A DNA stretch of 39,783 bases, taken from positions 1 to 39,783 of the forward strand of contig JAHHIL010000052.1 of the NCBI GenBank assembly GCA_019358975.1, read 5' to 3'. Positions 22,254 to 30,928 of this stretch are shown here, piece after piece. The DNA comes from Trichocoleus desertorum ATA4-8-CV12 (lineage in GTDB: Bacteria > Cyanobacteriota > Cyanobacteriia > FACHB-46). The translations under genes and the position numbers were made by a program. The notes beneath the pieces were generated by a model. It was not told the origin of the DNA. It saw only the letters and a program-made list of their open reading frames with translations, and did not search any database. How positions within the stretch are numbered: position 1 is the stretch's first letter; each line of letters starts with the position of its first letter.

Positions 22254-22283
22254 AAGGTTTAGTTCTAGGTGCGACTAGACCTT
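22254..22283. terminator. Hairpin between convergent genes
   Basis: AAGGTTTAG and CTAGACCTT form a 9-bp stem (one G-T pair) between the ends of the partition operon and the minus-strand replication block. It lacks a clear U-run, so it is a weak terminator candidate. Confidence 0.4.
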
Positions 22284-22653
22284 AGATCGCATTCTGATTT
22301 AAGGTTGCAACGTTCGTTTGGCCCTCAATGCCTTGCGACATTTGCCAAAGTTGCTGAGCAAGCAAAGCAAAAGTGGACGATTCTAATTGTTCACGTTTTT
22401 TAAGAGTGACGGAGAAGCTAGCACACTTCCGCTCCTGCTTTTGCCCAAAACGCTTTTGCACTGTAATGGAGCCAAGCTCAGGTGATCGCTCAAATAATTC
22501 TTGTAATGCTGCGATCGCTGACTCTGCCTGCTGACACTCAGCATCAAAATCATCCACCTCCCAGGACTTAACCTCTCGCTTATAGGTGGCTTTGATTACA
22601 TTTGAGCGAGGCTTTAGGTCACCTCGTTGTCGCCTTGGCTCGGAAGAGGGCAT
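22282..22653 (-). CDS. Hypothetical protein, 123 aa
   Basis: Basic N-terminus (SSEPRRQRGDLKPRSN), then an alpha/beta part with WEVDDFDAECQQAESAIAALQELFERSP and strands ITVQKRFGQKQERKCASFSVTLKKRE. No family recognised. It is the last gene of the minus-strand replication block, 48 bases after the upstream stop. Confidence 0.6.
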   Translation of the reverse strand: MPSSEPRRQRGDLKPRSNVIKATYKREVKSWEVDDFDAECQQAESAIAALQELFERSPELGSITVQKRFGQKQERKCASFSVTLKKREQLESSTFALLAQQLWQMSQGIEGQTNVATLNQNAI

Positions 22654-22701
22654 AGATTTTGAATAGTTCGTTTTTGACCTGGAACTGAAAACTTTTGATT
22701 T

Positions 22702-22929
22702 TTATAGCTCCAGCCACCGCTCAATCAGCGATCGCCGACTTCTCTCTAAGCGGGTTAGGAACTGCCGTGATTGGCGCATCTCAGCCGTGTGCCATCCAGT
22801 TTTGAGAGAGTTCTGAGAGGCGATCGCCTTACCGTCATCCGTGCGGGGGCCTGTGCTCTTTTTCCAGGGGGTCCAGTTCTTGATCAGTTCTGCTTGCTTG
22901 GCCCTGGCTTCGGATGTCCATCGGGGCAT
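22702..22929 (-). CDS. Small basic protein with STGPRT-GKA motif, 75 aa
   Basis: It contains KSTGPRTDDGKAIASQNSLKTG, which matches a short motif (TGPkT-eGKa-sxNalkHG) found in small proteins of many bacterial mobile elements. The N-terminus MPRWTSEARAKQAELIKNW and an Arg-rich end suggest nucleic-acid contact. It overlaps the 3' end of the 203-aa gene by about 95 bases in another frame. I recall the two families occurring as neighbours elsewhere, so they may act together. Confidence 0.65.
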   Translation of the reverse strand: MPRWTSEARAKQAELIKNWTPWKKSTGPRTDDGKAIASQNSLKTGWHTAEMRQSRQFLTRLERSRRSLIERWLEL

Positions 22930-23446
22930 TCTGGCTTTCCTTCAAAAAGTTAGGGTCTACTGTAGTCGGCTCAACCTGATCTACCCGCAGTTGGTTCAAC
23001 TGCTTATCCACGTAGTTTTTGATGAACTGGGTAGGCTTCTTGGGGTTACGCACCTCGCTCAGAGCAAGTAGAGTTTTGCGACACTGGTCCTGCGCTCTTA
23101 GAGCCAAAGACCCCATGCGATCGATTGACTCAGTTTCAGTACAAAGGGCTGCAACTGAAATCCACCGATTGAACAATGCTTGAAGGCTCAAGCTCTGAGC
23201 ATAAAGCATTTCCTCAATGCTTTTGCTGTCACCAGTGGCGACAACGTTAGCTACTTGATTTTTCAGAGGGACGATGAGGTCAGCGTTAGGCTTGCGTTCG
23301 AAAACCCACGGGAGCATCAATGCTGCTCCAATCGCAGGATCAATGATGGAAGCTATTTTTGCGTCTTTTCCCATTTCAGCTTGTTGGTTCTCATTCAGGG
23401 TAAGAGGTTCTTTCGGCTTTTGATCTGCCTTTTTTTTGGAGTTCAT
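22835..23446 (-). CDS. Conserved helical protein, 203 aa
   Basis: The core (residues about 75-150) has YAQSLSLQALFNRWISVAA, then LALRAQDQCRKTLLALSEVRNPKKPTQFIKNYVDKQLNQL. This resembles the conserved LALKAQ-QCR-TLE-L-NP pattern of uncharacterised proteins on bacterial mobile elements. The ends are charged and probably disordered. No enzymatic motif. It is encoded together with the STGPRT protein that overlaps its 3' end. Confidence 0.65.
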   Translation of the reverse strand: MNSKKKADQKPKEPLTLNENQQAEMGKDAKIASIIDPAIGAALMLPWVFERKPNADLIVPLKNQVANVVATGDSKSIEEMLYAQSLSLQALFNRWISVAALCTETESIDRMGSLALRAQDQCRKTLLALSEVRNPKKPTQFIKNYVDKQLNQLRVDQVEPTTVDPNFLKESQNAPMDIRSQGQASRTDQELDPLEKEHRPPHG

Positions 23447-23464
23447 AGTTCACTAAAAGGGATA

Positions 23465-23668
23465 CTAAATGGACATTAGAAGCGTTCTTCCAATAATGCG
23501 GAACTCCCACCACGATATAGGTTGAGTCACCGCAAGATGAGGGTTTTCTACCGGATGTGCGAGTGCCTTTTTGTTGCACATCTGGCACATAAATCTCATC
23601 AGAAACGCGATCGCCCAAACTAACCGACGGCAATCAAGCCTGAGTGCTTCGATTATTGATGAGTCCAT
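23465..23668 (-). CDS. Hypothetical Cys protein, 67 aa
   Basis: Small frame with CQMC and the segment HPVENPHLAVTQPISWWEFRIIG. It starts 3 bases after the upstream stop and ends 18 bases before the next gene, which suits an operon member. A second frame over the same DNA (23391-23633) overlaps the next gene and fits less well. I prefer the 67-aa frame. Confidence 0.42.
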   Translation of the reverse strand: MDSSIIEALRLDCRRLVWAIAFLMRFMCQMCNKKALAHPVENPHLAVTQPISWWEFRIIGRTLLMSI

Positions 23669-23671
23669 CGT

Positions 23672-23902
23672 TTATTCAAACTCCGTTAGTTGAGCGCGTA
23701 TCTGGGCGATCGCTCGGTTGTAGAATGCCTCAATAGTTATGCCCTCAAGGGCTGAAACCAGTTGAGCCTCGACCCTGTTTCGATGCAGATGCTCAATGAG
23801 TTGCGGAACTGGGGTTCCATACTGTAGGGACAAGTGCGTTATGCATTCCATTTCTGGGGGCGATAGAAATGGCACAAACTGCTCTGATTCAGGGGTGCTC
23901 AT
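23672..23902 (-). CDS. Hypothetical helical protein, 76 aa
   Basis: All-helical, acidic small protein (SPPEMECITHLSLQYGTPVPQLIEHLHRNRVEAQLVSALEGI...). Its start overlaps the stop of the primase/helicase gene (ATGA), so translation is coupled. It may be an accessory factor of replication. No family recognised. Confidence 0.6.
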   Translation of the reverse strand: MSTPESEQFVPFLSPPEMECITHLSLQYGTPVPQLIEHLHRNRVEAQLVSALEGITIEAFYNRAIAQIRAQLTEFE

Positions 23903-26900
23903 GCGATCGCCTCCTGTACCAAAGTGAGTTCATCGAGTGGAAATTCTCCGAAGCCCCAACCTTTCAACTGCTTCACTTTTGCGGTTTGGCCCGCGATCGC
24001 TTGAATTACCCACTGTCCTATAGAGCCAACGCGGGTTGTGATGTCACCGGGACTGAATGGTGGCCCTTTTAATGACAGCTGTTCCATCTCTATTGAGGGC
24101 AGCGTAGTCACAACTTTTTGTGGTTGATCATTAGAAAAAGTTGTGACTACGGTATCAGAATGATACGGTTCTGAGGCTTGCTGAGCCATCAAGTCCCCAT
24201 ATTTGCGAGTGAGCGCAGTGAAAATGGCATCGCGATCGCTATCGTGATAGTTGACTAATTGCCAAATGCGTTCCTGCTGCCCTCGCCCTCCCTCTTTGCG
24301 AATCACCTTCGCTTCGTATCCAAGCTTCTTGTGAAACTTGTTGAGTATTTTGATAGCGCTATGCTCTCGATTGATTGTGAGGCCCAACACGCGGCGGATT
24401 TCGTTGCTATTCCACAACGCCCAAGTTTTGAATAGCTGAACTTTTTCGTCTGACTCTCGATACTCAGTGTTACTCAGCAGAGAGAGATAACCAGAGCGAT
24501 GCATCAGGTCTGCAATTAGCGAGGTTTGCCGCACTTTGGGCAACCAGACAAAAACGGCCCTTTCCATCTTGTTGATGAATGAGCGTCGATCAATTTGTTT
24601 TGCAACTTCTGGGTTTTGAATCATCCAGAGCAGTTCCGATTGCTTTAGAAACTGACCTTGGTCGCGAATAACTGCTTTGAGTAAGAAGTGAGTGGTTAGG
24701 TCTACCCCTGGCAACTTATCTTCTAGTAACCGTTTTTGAGCTTTTCGCCGCTCGTCTAGAGTGCTGTTGTTGCTCTCCAGAATTGTGAGTGCATGGGAAA
24801 CAGTCATATCTGCTGTCTCGGCTGCTGCCCATCTTTGGGCCTCTAATAAATCAAGCGCCTCTCGTGCTTCTTTTCGCAGTTTGGCATAAGGTTTTGATTT
24901 TCCAGCATCAACCTCAATTACTACATTCCCGGTGCTGCGCCAGTATGCCAGCAGCCGCTCGCGCATGTGTGCTCTGGCTCCATTTGTTCGAGCTTGGAAC
25001 CGTGCCCAGTACTTCAGCCATAGCTTGTCAGGTGACTCAGAATTTGGGTCTAGGAGTTGTTTTAATTTGTCTACCCAGCCATTGTTCTCGGTATCAGCCT
25101 CGGTTAATGATTTAGCTAGGTCTATGAGCCTGCTCAATTGTTCTTTGTTCTGGTTTAAGTCTTTGAGCAGCGTCTCAGGGTTGAGCGATCGCCCACCCTC
25201 ATCAGGTACTGAAAATTCCTTGACATAGCCAAAACATGGAATTGGTAGCCGATAGCGGTTGATTGTCTGTATTTGCGATCGCGTTTCTAGGTGGACGAGG
25301 TGAAACCCCTGCTGGGTGAAGTAAGGAATGGTGATGTCAATCCCAGATTCGGCAGAGGGAGAGAGTAGTAGCAGTGTGGGCTTGAGCGCGGCGATCGCTG
25401 CATTAGGATTTCGCATGAAATCCTTGATTTCTTCAAGCTCTGTGGTTTTGCCGTCCACCCTAACAATACGTTGGGGAGGTAGTTCACCGCGCTGCTCCTT
25501 CCCCAGAACTATGCTCTCCAACTCCTCCAGGTATTTTTGCGAATCGGAGACTGCAATCAAGGGTTGCTTCTGGGAGAGGAAAGAGCATATTTCTTCTGTT
25601 GTTTTTGAGGGAGAGTCAAAAACTCTGATTTCCCGAGCAGAATCTGGAACCCAACGATTCACTACCAGATGAAGTGGCACTTCCTTCCCCACGATGTCTT
25701 GGAGAAAAACAATGGGTAAGTCCGTTAAGTCAGCCTCGCCTCCAACAATGAAACCGCCACGAGCAACTACCTCTTTCAGCAGCTTCTGGAAATGCAGCAG
25801 AATGTGCCCAAGATGACTGCTGTCAATAGTTCCGCCTTGAAGTAAGTGGCGGAATCCAGCATCAATCTCGTCTAGAAACACTAAAGGATGATCACCCAAG
25901 TCAGAGAGATCGAGTTTGAGGAGGCTGTCATAACATAAGGCTTTGGTGCTAGCAGTATTAAATGCCCTCGTGTCTGTGAAGCCTTTGTGCTGAAAGGCGG
26001 AGATATGCTGGATTCCAAGCCTTTCACCCAGTTGTAGTAGTAGCAAGTTTCGAGCCCCAATTGCCAGCATTTTGCTGTATGGGTACTGATTGCGGTGCTG
26101 TTGAGCTAGTTTCTTAAATGTTTCGCTTTTGCCACAGCCACAGGGGCCTGACAGCAGTAGGATCGAACCTTCTTCAGGTAACTCAATCTCGCCTAAGTAG
26201 CGCTGGTTCAACTCAAGAGTTGGGTTTCGAGTAAGTGTATTGAGCGATCGCTGGATGCGGTCAATCTTTTCACGATAGGCGGTCGCCTTACGTTCCTTCT
26301 CTGCTTCCCGTTCGCATTTCCATTTCTCGTGTTGAGCTTGGGTATAAGCGTCGTATTCTGTCTGTTTTAGTCTGTGCGAGGTGCAACGTGGCTGTCTTAA
26401 CTCCTCGGGAATCTCAATGCCAACTTTCGCTGCTAAACGTTTGCAGAACTCGATAAATTCTCGCCCATGCAGCGATCGCCCCTGCTTGCCATACCAAACG
26501 AGCTGCAAGTACTGGATGGCGCTCTGGCTACCTTGCTGAGAAGCATGGCAAGTCCATGCACCAGAGCGAGTATTGACCTTAAAAGCAGTTCCACTACTAT
26601 TCGTGGCTGACCAAGGAGATTTGCCAACGAGTTCGCCACCAATCTGCTTGAAATCATGTGAGTACTCATTGAATACTTGCTCAAGGGGAAGCCGTTCTAG
26701 AGCAGGGGCTAGTGCGTCGTTGAGAAGCTTTTCCCAAGGATTTTCGAATGCGAGGCCAGAGTGCGATCGCTGCTCTGCGTAGGTGCGAGTCTCCTGAGTA
26801 GGAAACAGTACGTTTTCAGGCAGCTGGAAAGCATCAGCAGGTATGGATAAGGGGCTGATGTCCTTACCACTGCGGGCGAGAGCTGTTGCGGTTTTGTATT

Positions 26901-27657
26901 TCTTCCAGCGGGTCTCGCTGAAAGAATAAGGGTAAGGCCAAGATGAGCTTAGGGCTTGCTTAAAAGTCTCAGGAGAAGTGGCGACGTCATTGGCGACTAA
27001 TAGGGCAACCTCACCCCAAGACCCATCCTTACGTTGTCTAGGAAACCCAGGTAGCCGCATGTGACGGTGGAGAGTGTTCACCGAGAAGTCACTAGCCAAC
27101 CATGCACAATATTGAGTGTTTAAGCTCAGCCACTGTTCCGCTTGTTCTGGTGCAGTCAGACGGTTGTGTAGATGAAGGGATTTTCCCCCACTGTGAACTA
27201 CAGCAGTAGGCTGAATTCCAGTTGCTGATACACATTGAGCTAAGTTAGCCCATTGTTCAAGCTCGCTGCGCTCATCATCCTCAGCAAAGATGTCTGTTGA
27301 GGAAACGAAATGCCTATTGGATATGCCCCCCACAAGATAGTTTGCCTTGTAGAAGACCTCATCTCCCTGATGCGCACGGCGAAGTAGGTAGGCATAGCCA
27401 TCCTGCCAAAACTGACCAGAGGTTTCCCACTGTTTTTTGCCGTTGCCATCTTCCCCGGTGCAAACGTACTCGCGAAGGCTTAGCCCTTCCGCGGTGACAA
27501 AGCCTTGGTAATAAATTGTTTGATTGACCGATATCTGGACTTCACGCCCAGACTCGTAGCCCATTACTTGCCAAAAGCGCAGTAGCGCTTCACGGCCAGT
27601 GAGATAAGTTTGGCCTTGAATAATGGAAGGGATTGGAGAGCAGGTAGAGGTTCTCAT
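23899..27657 (-). CDS. Plasmid replication protein: AEP-type primase plus SF helicase, 1252 aa
   Basis: Two enzymatic parts are visible. The N-terminal third carries archaeo-eukaryotic primase motifs: acidic FAEDDE (residues 124-129), HSGGKSLHLH (155-164) and RLPGFPR (201-207). The central part is a P-loop helicase: Walker A GPCGCGKSE at 504-512, Walker B FLDEID with D596/E597, and an arginine motif QTINRYR (R801, R803). The C-terminal 450 residues are charged and helical. Primase-helicase fusions of this kind are replication initiators of many cyanobacterial plasmids (DUF3854/CyRepA-like). Whether this one belongs to that named group I cannot prove here. It is coupled to the SF2 helicase upstream by an ATGA overlap. 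Confidence 0.8.
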   Translation of the reverse strand: MRTSTCSPIPSIIQGQTYLTGREALLRFWQVMGYESGREVQISVNQTIYYQGFVTAEGLSLREYVCTGEDGNGKKQWETSGQFWQDGYAYLLRRAHQGDEVFYKANYLVGGISNRHFVSSTDIFAEDDERSELEQWANLAQCVSATGIQPTAVVHSGGKSLHLHNRLTAPEQAEQWLSLNTQYCAWLASDFSVNTLHRHMRLPGFPRQRKDGSWGEVALLVANDVATSPETFKQALSSSWPYPYSFSETRWKKYKTATALARSGKDISPLSIPADAFQLPENVLFPTQETRTYAEQRSHSGLAFENPWEKLLNDALAPALERLPLEQVFNEYSHDFKQIGGELVGKSPWSATNSSGTAFKVNTRSGAWTCHASQQGSQSAIQYLQLVWYGKQGRSLHGREFIEFCKRLAAKVGIEIPEELRQPRCTSHRLKQTEYDAYTQAQHEKWKCEREAEKERKATAYREKIDRIQRSLNTLTRNPTLELNQRYLGEIELPEEGSILLLSGPCGCGKSETFKKLAQQHRNQYPYSKMLAIGARNLLLLQLGERLGIQHISAFQHKGFTDTRAFNTASTKALCYDSLLKLDLSDLGDHPLVFLDEIDAGFRHLLQGGTIDSSHLGHILLHFQKLLKEVVARGGFIVGGEADLTDLPIVFLQDIVGKEVPLHLVVNRWVPDSAREIRVFDSPSKTTEEICSFLSQKQPLIAVSDSQKYLEELESIVLGKEQRGELPPQRIVRVDGKTTELEEIKDFMRNPNAAIAALKPTLLLLSPSAESGIDITIPYFTQQGFHLVHLETRSQIQTINRYRLPIPCFGYVKEFSVPDEGGRSLNPETLLKDLNQNKEQLSRLIDLAKSLTEADTENNGWVDKLKQLLDPNSESPDKLWLKYWARFQARTNGARAHMRERLLAYWRSTGNVVIEVDAGKSKPYAKLRKEAREALDLLEAQRWAAAETADMTVSHALTILESNNSTLDERRKAQKRLLEDKLPGVDLTTHFLLKAVIRDQGQFLKQSELLWMIQNPEVAKQIDRRSFINKMERAVFVWLPKVRQTSLIADLMHRSGYLSLLSNTEYRESDEKVQLFKTWALWNSNEIRRVLGLTINREHSAIKILNKFHKKLGYEAKVIRKEGGRGQQERIWQLVNYHDSDRDAIFTALTRKYGDLMAQQASEPYHSDTVVTTFSNDQPQKVVTTLPSIEMEQLSLKGPPFSPGDITTRVGSIGQWVIQAIAGQTAKVKQLKGWGFGEFPLDELTLVQEAIA

Positions 27658-29276
27658 GCTGCACCCCCAACCGTAGCGATCGCTTGCTGCCAGCCCTTAC
27701 CAAACTCCCGCCTCATCCAGAGGTTAACCCATCCCACATCCTTGCCTTTGCGCTGGGCTACTCCTTGTACAAAGCGTAAATAGGAACGAATATTATCAGC
27801 GGTTGGACCATCTCCGAATACTGCACCTAGCCCCCAGTCATCAGGTGCCCAGTGCCCAAACTGGTCTTTAAACTTTTTGGCAGCATAGCCCGGTGAAATT
27901 TTGCGTTCGTAAGCCTCTTTAGCCAGGGCCCGATAGACACTGAAGCGCTCCTTATCTTCAGTGCTCAGCCGCCGCTCCAAGGCCTGTATAGGAGTTAGTT
28001 TCTCTTTAATAGGGAATTGGTAACCACAGTGCCTGCACTTCATTTCAAAGGTAGAAAGGATGGCTCCACACCCTTCATGGCCTAGGTGGTCGTGTTCATC
28101 TTTGGGACAAACCTTTGTAGGAGCAACCCCACTAACGTCTCGGCCTTCTTCAAGGCTGACCTGCTTTAGATCCTCGACAAAGCCAAACTGCCGAACGTTA
28201 CCTGCTTGATCCAGAACGATACAGTCAGTTTTTCCGGTTTCTGGACTAATCCTTAGTCCTCGCCCAATCTGCTGAAAGTAGAGCGCCTTGCTCTTAGTGG
28301 GACGGCAAAGTAAAACTGCTGATACGGACGGAACGTCGAATCCCTCCTGAAGGGCAGCGCAGCTTGTCAAGACTAAAATTTCACCAGCTGCCAGCATCTC
28401 GTAAATACGATTACGAACTGTGACAGGGGTTGTCCCATCAATGTGAGCGGCTGGAATACCAGCGATTTGGAATGCCTCACAAAGGTGCAGAGAATGGGAG
28501 ATATTAACCGTAAAAGCAAGAGTTTGTCGTCCCTCTGCTAGACGGAGCCACTCTTCAACAGCTCGTCTAACTAGCTCAGGGCAATCGCAAGCTACTGCTA
28601 AATCGCTCTCAGCAAACTCACCTGCTAGCGTTCTGACTCCCTTCAGGTCAGCTTGGGGCAAAGCATAATAAGACGGTTTGACTAGATAGCCGCTATCCAT
28701 CAGCTGATGGGGCATTGGTGCTGCTACCAATGCATTAAAGCGATCGCCCATGCCCTCTTTTTTGCTCAGCCGCCAGGGGGTGGCAGTGAAGCCCAAGTAA
28801 GTTGAATTTGGGTAGATGCGGTCCATCATCCGCTCGACGACAGCAGCCCAAGCGGTAACATGCGCTTCGTCAAGGATGATAATGTCTGCCTTAAATTCTT
28901 TCCACCAATGCCGACGAGGTAGCGTCTGAACGCTAGCGATTTGGACTAGTGCGTCTCGGTTCTCTTCCCACCCAGCTTTAATAAAACCGCAATCGATACC
29001 AAAGCGCCGTAACTTCTCAAAGGTTTGCTTGATGAGAACGTCGCGGTGGACAACGACTAGGACTCGTTGCCCTTTAGTAAGGGCATCAGCAATCAATGAA
29101 CAAAAAATTATGGTTTTGCCAGAGCCAGTAGGGGCAACTACTAGAATTCGGTTGATCAAGCTGTCGTTGGTTTGGTAAACCTTTTCCTTAACCCGTGCTT
29201 GGTAAGGACGAAGCGTCATTGACTCGGCTAGTGCTGGAAGTGTGGCGATCGCCTTCTGAGGTGCTAGAGCTATCAT
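27654..29276 (-). CDS. SF2 DNA/RNA helicase with zinc motif, 540 aa
   Basis: DEAD/DEAH superfamily 2 helicase with all main motifs: Q-like LRPYQ (22-26), Walker A PTGSGKT (49-55), DEAH (136-139), TAT (164-166), V EGFDVP (311-316) and VI QIGRGLR (336-342). It is similar in layout to RadD/UvrB-like helicases. A Cys cluster (C390, C403, C414, C417) after the helicase core looks like a zinc finger. AGGAGGT in front of the ATG fixes the start. It is coupled by ATGA overlaps both to the 53-aa gene upstream and to the primase/helicase downstream, so these work as one replication unit. Confidence 0.88.
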   Translation of the reverse strand: MIALAPQKAIATLPALAESMTLRPYQARVKEKVYQTNDSLINRILVVAPTGSGKTIIFCSLIADALTKGQRVLVVVHRDVLIKQTFEKLRRFGIDCGFIKAGWEENRDALVQIASVQTLPRRHWWKEFKADIIILDEAHVTAWAAVVERMMDRIYPNSTYLGFTATPWRLSKKEGMGDRFNALVAAPMPHQLMDSGYLVKPSYYALPQADLKGVRTLAGEFAESDLAVACDCPELVRRAVEEWLRLAEGRQTLAFTVNISHSLHLCEAFQIAGIPAAHIDGTTPVTVRNRIYEMLAAGEILVLTSCAALQEGFDVPSVSAVLLCRPTKSKALYFQQIGRGLRISPETGKTDCIVLDQAGNVRQFGFVEDLKQVSLEEGRDVSGVAPTKVCPKDEHDHLGHEGCGAILSTFEMKCRHCGYQFPIKEKLTPIQALERRLSTEDKERFSVYRALAKEAYERKISPGYAAKKFKDQFGHWAPDDWGLGAVFGDGPTADNIRSYLRFVQGVAQRKGKDVGWVNLWMRREFGKGWQQAIATVGGAA

Positions 29277-29434
29277 GCTGCACCTCCTGCTGTTTGAAAA
29301 TGCGATCGCAGGCTCTGGAAGAATTTAGTGAGTTCAGCTTGAAATTGAGTCTTGTCTAGGGACTTACGGGACTCAAAACGTTGCAATGAGCCGGAACCCT
29401 GTGCCACAATGGGCTCAGGAAAATATTTTTTCAT
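29273..29434 (-). CDS. Small protein coupled to the SF2 helicase, 53 aa
   Basis: Frame starting MKKYFPEPIVAQGSGSLQRF and ending in QTAGGAA; its TGA overlaps the helicase ATG (ATGA). The sequence is amphipathic (KTQFQAELTKFFQSLRSHF) with normal codon use. No clear ribosome site, and an in-frame stop lies four codons upstream of the ATG. Unknown function; its position suggests a helicase accessory factor. Confidence 0.5.
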   Translation of the reverse strand: MKKYFPEPIVAQGSGSLQRFESRKSLDKTQFQAELTKFFQSLRSHFQTAGGAA

Positions 29435-29632
29435 GTGGGGTCGTCATGTATTTGGGGTACATGGCGGCCCTCTGCTTTTTCGCTTGCTCTGACTCATACC
29501 CTTTAGAACGGGTTGAGTGCTAACGTTGAGATTAAGAAAATACTTACTGGTTGGTTGTCCCAGTTTTCGCGAATCGGTACCACCCGATTCAGCTTTGATA
29601 GAGCGGCGAAAATGCAGAGAGCCAGCCTTTTT
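29435..29632. other. Leader region of the replication operon
   Basis: About 200 bases with only very short frames (a 15-17 codon frame ends inside it). It probably contains the operon promoter. I could not pin down a confident -35/-10 pair. Confidence 0.35.
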
Positions 29633-29875
29633 TTATGCAATTGCAGATGATTCTGAATTGCGAAGGTGCTCTTGGACGAGCTTTTGTACGAGGGCGTTAC
29701 GGCTAATTTTTTGCTGTTCAGCTTGCTCCTTTAGCTTTTGTAGATCAGTTACTCTGAATCGAAATCCTACGGGCTTTGTTTTTTCCATGTACTGGCACAA
29801 CCTCTCTACTTGCTCGTGCACTCTGTACGCTTCTAATTTATAGGAACACTCAACTAAATTTTGAAAATGTGCCAA
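29633..29875 (-). CDS. Arc/RHH-type DNA-binding protein, 80 aa
   Basis: The C-terminal half is a ribbon-helix-helix: strand PVGFRFRVTD, helix LQKLKEQAEQQK, helix SRNALVQKLVQEHL. The N-terminal part is a helix (FQNLVECSYKLEAYRVHEQVERLCQYM). The start is TTG at 29873-29875, supported by AAGGAG seven bases upstream; an internal ATG (29788) would leave only the RHH part. It likely regulates the replication operon downstream (copy control) by binding in the 29435-29632 region. Confidence 0.72.
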   Translation of the reverse strand: MAHFQNLVECSYKLEAYRVHEQVERLCQYMEKTKPVGFRFRVTDLQKLKEQAEQQKISRNALVQKLVQEHLRNSESSAIA

Positions 29876-29902
29876 ATTGTCACTCCTTGAACCAGACTCA
29901 CT

Positions 29903-30037
29903 CTAAGGTTTTAGCTTCCGCCTAGCCTCTCGCTTCTTTCGACGTCGATCGCGTCTTGGTGCAATGCGCTCAACAGTTTTGAGTAGCGACGGTGATTGAA
30001 GGCGGGTTATTTCAGTTAAGAAGTTCATTTGTGTCAT
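29903..30037 (-). CDS. Small basic protein, 44 aa
   Basis: Frame MTQMNFLTEITRLQSPSLL... ending in a very basic tail (APRRDRRRKKREARRKLKP). It is 27 bases upstream of the RHH gene in the same direction. Such a tail suggests nucleic-acid binding. No good ribosome site, so it is only moderately supported. Confidence 0.42.
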   Translation of the reverse strand: MTQMNFLTEITRLQSPSLLKTVERIAPRRDRRRKKREARRKLKP

Positions 30038-30102
30038 TGTTATTGTGCTATTGCCTTACTTTATCTGTATTTCCTTGCACTGCCTTAAAAGCAACTTTTC
30101 TC

Positions 30103-30131
30103 CTAAAACCCTTTCTAGGTAAGGGTTTTAG
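30103..30131. terminator. Strong hairpin at the 3' end of the 249-aa gene
   Basis: CTAAAACCCTT and AAGGGTTTTAG form a perfect 11-bp stem with a 7-base loop overlapping the stop codon of the minus-strand gene. On the + strand a T-rich run follows about 8 bases later. Confidence 0.6.
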
Positions 30132-30864
30132 AGATTTGTTTTTTTCGACCTTGGCGTTTCATCTTTTCCCCTTCAAAAAGTCTGGCCCGCTCTTTTTTCA
30201 ATAGAGCTACGAATGCCATTCTTGCTCTAACAACGGGCATGTATTGCTGGGTGCGAAATACATCGTTTTTGTTGGCTATTGCAATGGCTTCATTCAGTAC
30301 GTAGGAAGTCACTCTACTACCCTCATAACCAAAAGGATTGTCCAATGCCTCAAGTCGTCTGTTCTGACTTTGCCATGACTGGAGAATTCTAGTCATGGCA
30401 AAGTCGCCACCATCATTAAAGAAGTTGAATAGGGTTAGTGCCCGTTCATCAACAATTTGCTTGAACTTTAGAGCTGGGGCATCTATTACTCCAAAGGTTT
30501 TTAGTCGTTCAAGTAGAAGTAAGATTTTTTGCCATAGCTTAGTCTCTGCTTCGACCGACTTTTTCAACGTACGATTTGGTTTTGGTATTGCGTTGAACTG
30601 GCTATTAACCGTACTGCGCCAGAACTCCCCTACTACATAATCTCGATACTTTAGGAGTATTGGGCAGTTGCCTTCATTGTTTACATCTAGGTGCTTTCCC
30701 TCTTCCAATAGAGCGGTCAATACAATCGGTAGGCATGCTTCTGTGTCTAGCAATAATGGATTTGGGTAAATCAGGTACGGGCTCGTCAGGTGAATTATTT
30801 TCCCGTGAGACATGGTGTTTACCTCTCCTTCTAAGTTGGAGAATTCTGGCTGATATAAGTCCAC
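30115..30864 (-). CDS. Hypothetical protein, 249 aa
   Basis: Soluble protein. The N-terminal half is alpha/beta (HGKIIHLTSPYLIYPNPLLLDTEACLPIVLTALLEEGKHL) and the C-terminal half helical and very basic (RARMAFVALLKKERARLFEGEKMKRQGRKKQISKTLT). No family recognised. It is the last gene of a minus-strand group beginning near 33343 and has a hairpin at its end. Confidence 0.65.
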   Translation of the reverse strand: MDLYQPEFSNLEGEVNTMSHGKIIHLTSPYLIYPNPLLLDTEACLPIVLTALLEEGKHLDVNNEGNCPILLKYRDYVVGEFWRSTVNSQFNAIPKPNRTLKKSVEAETKLWQKILLLLERLKTFGVIDAPALKFKQIVDERALTLFNFFNDGGDFAMTRILQSWQSQNRRLEALDNPFGYEGSRVTSYVLNEAIAIANKNDVFRTQQYMPVVRARMAFVALLKKERARLFEGEKMKRQGRKKQISKTLT

Positions 30865-30928
30865 AACCGTTTTCCTCGGCGCTCAAACCTCTACTGCTCT
30901 CCCATAAGTCAACTGAAGTAATAGATCT

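Noticed and set aside
23391-23633. 80-codon minus-strand frame overlapping both the 67-aa and the 203-aa genes.
   Set aside because: It overlaps the next gene by 56 bases and has no ribosome site. The 67-aa frame fits operon spacing better. Not fully excluded.
29517-29843. 108-codon plus-strand frame over the RHH gene and its downstream leader.
   Set aside because: Cys- and Ser-rich shadow of the minus-strand RHH gene, which has a clear ribosome site and domain pattern.
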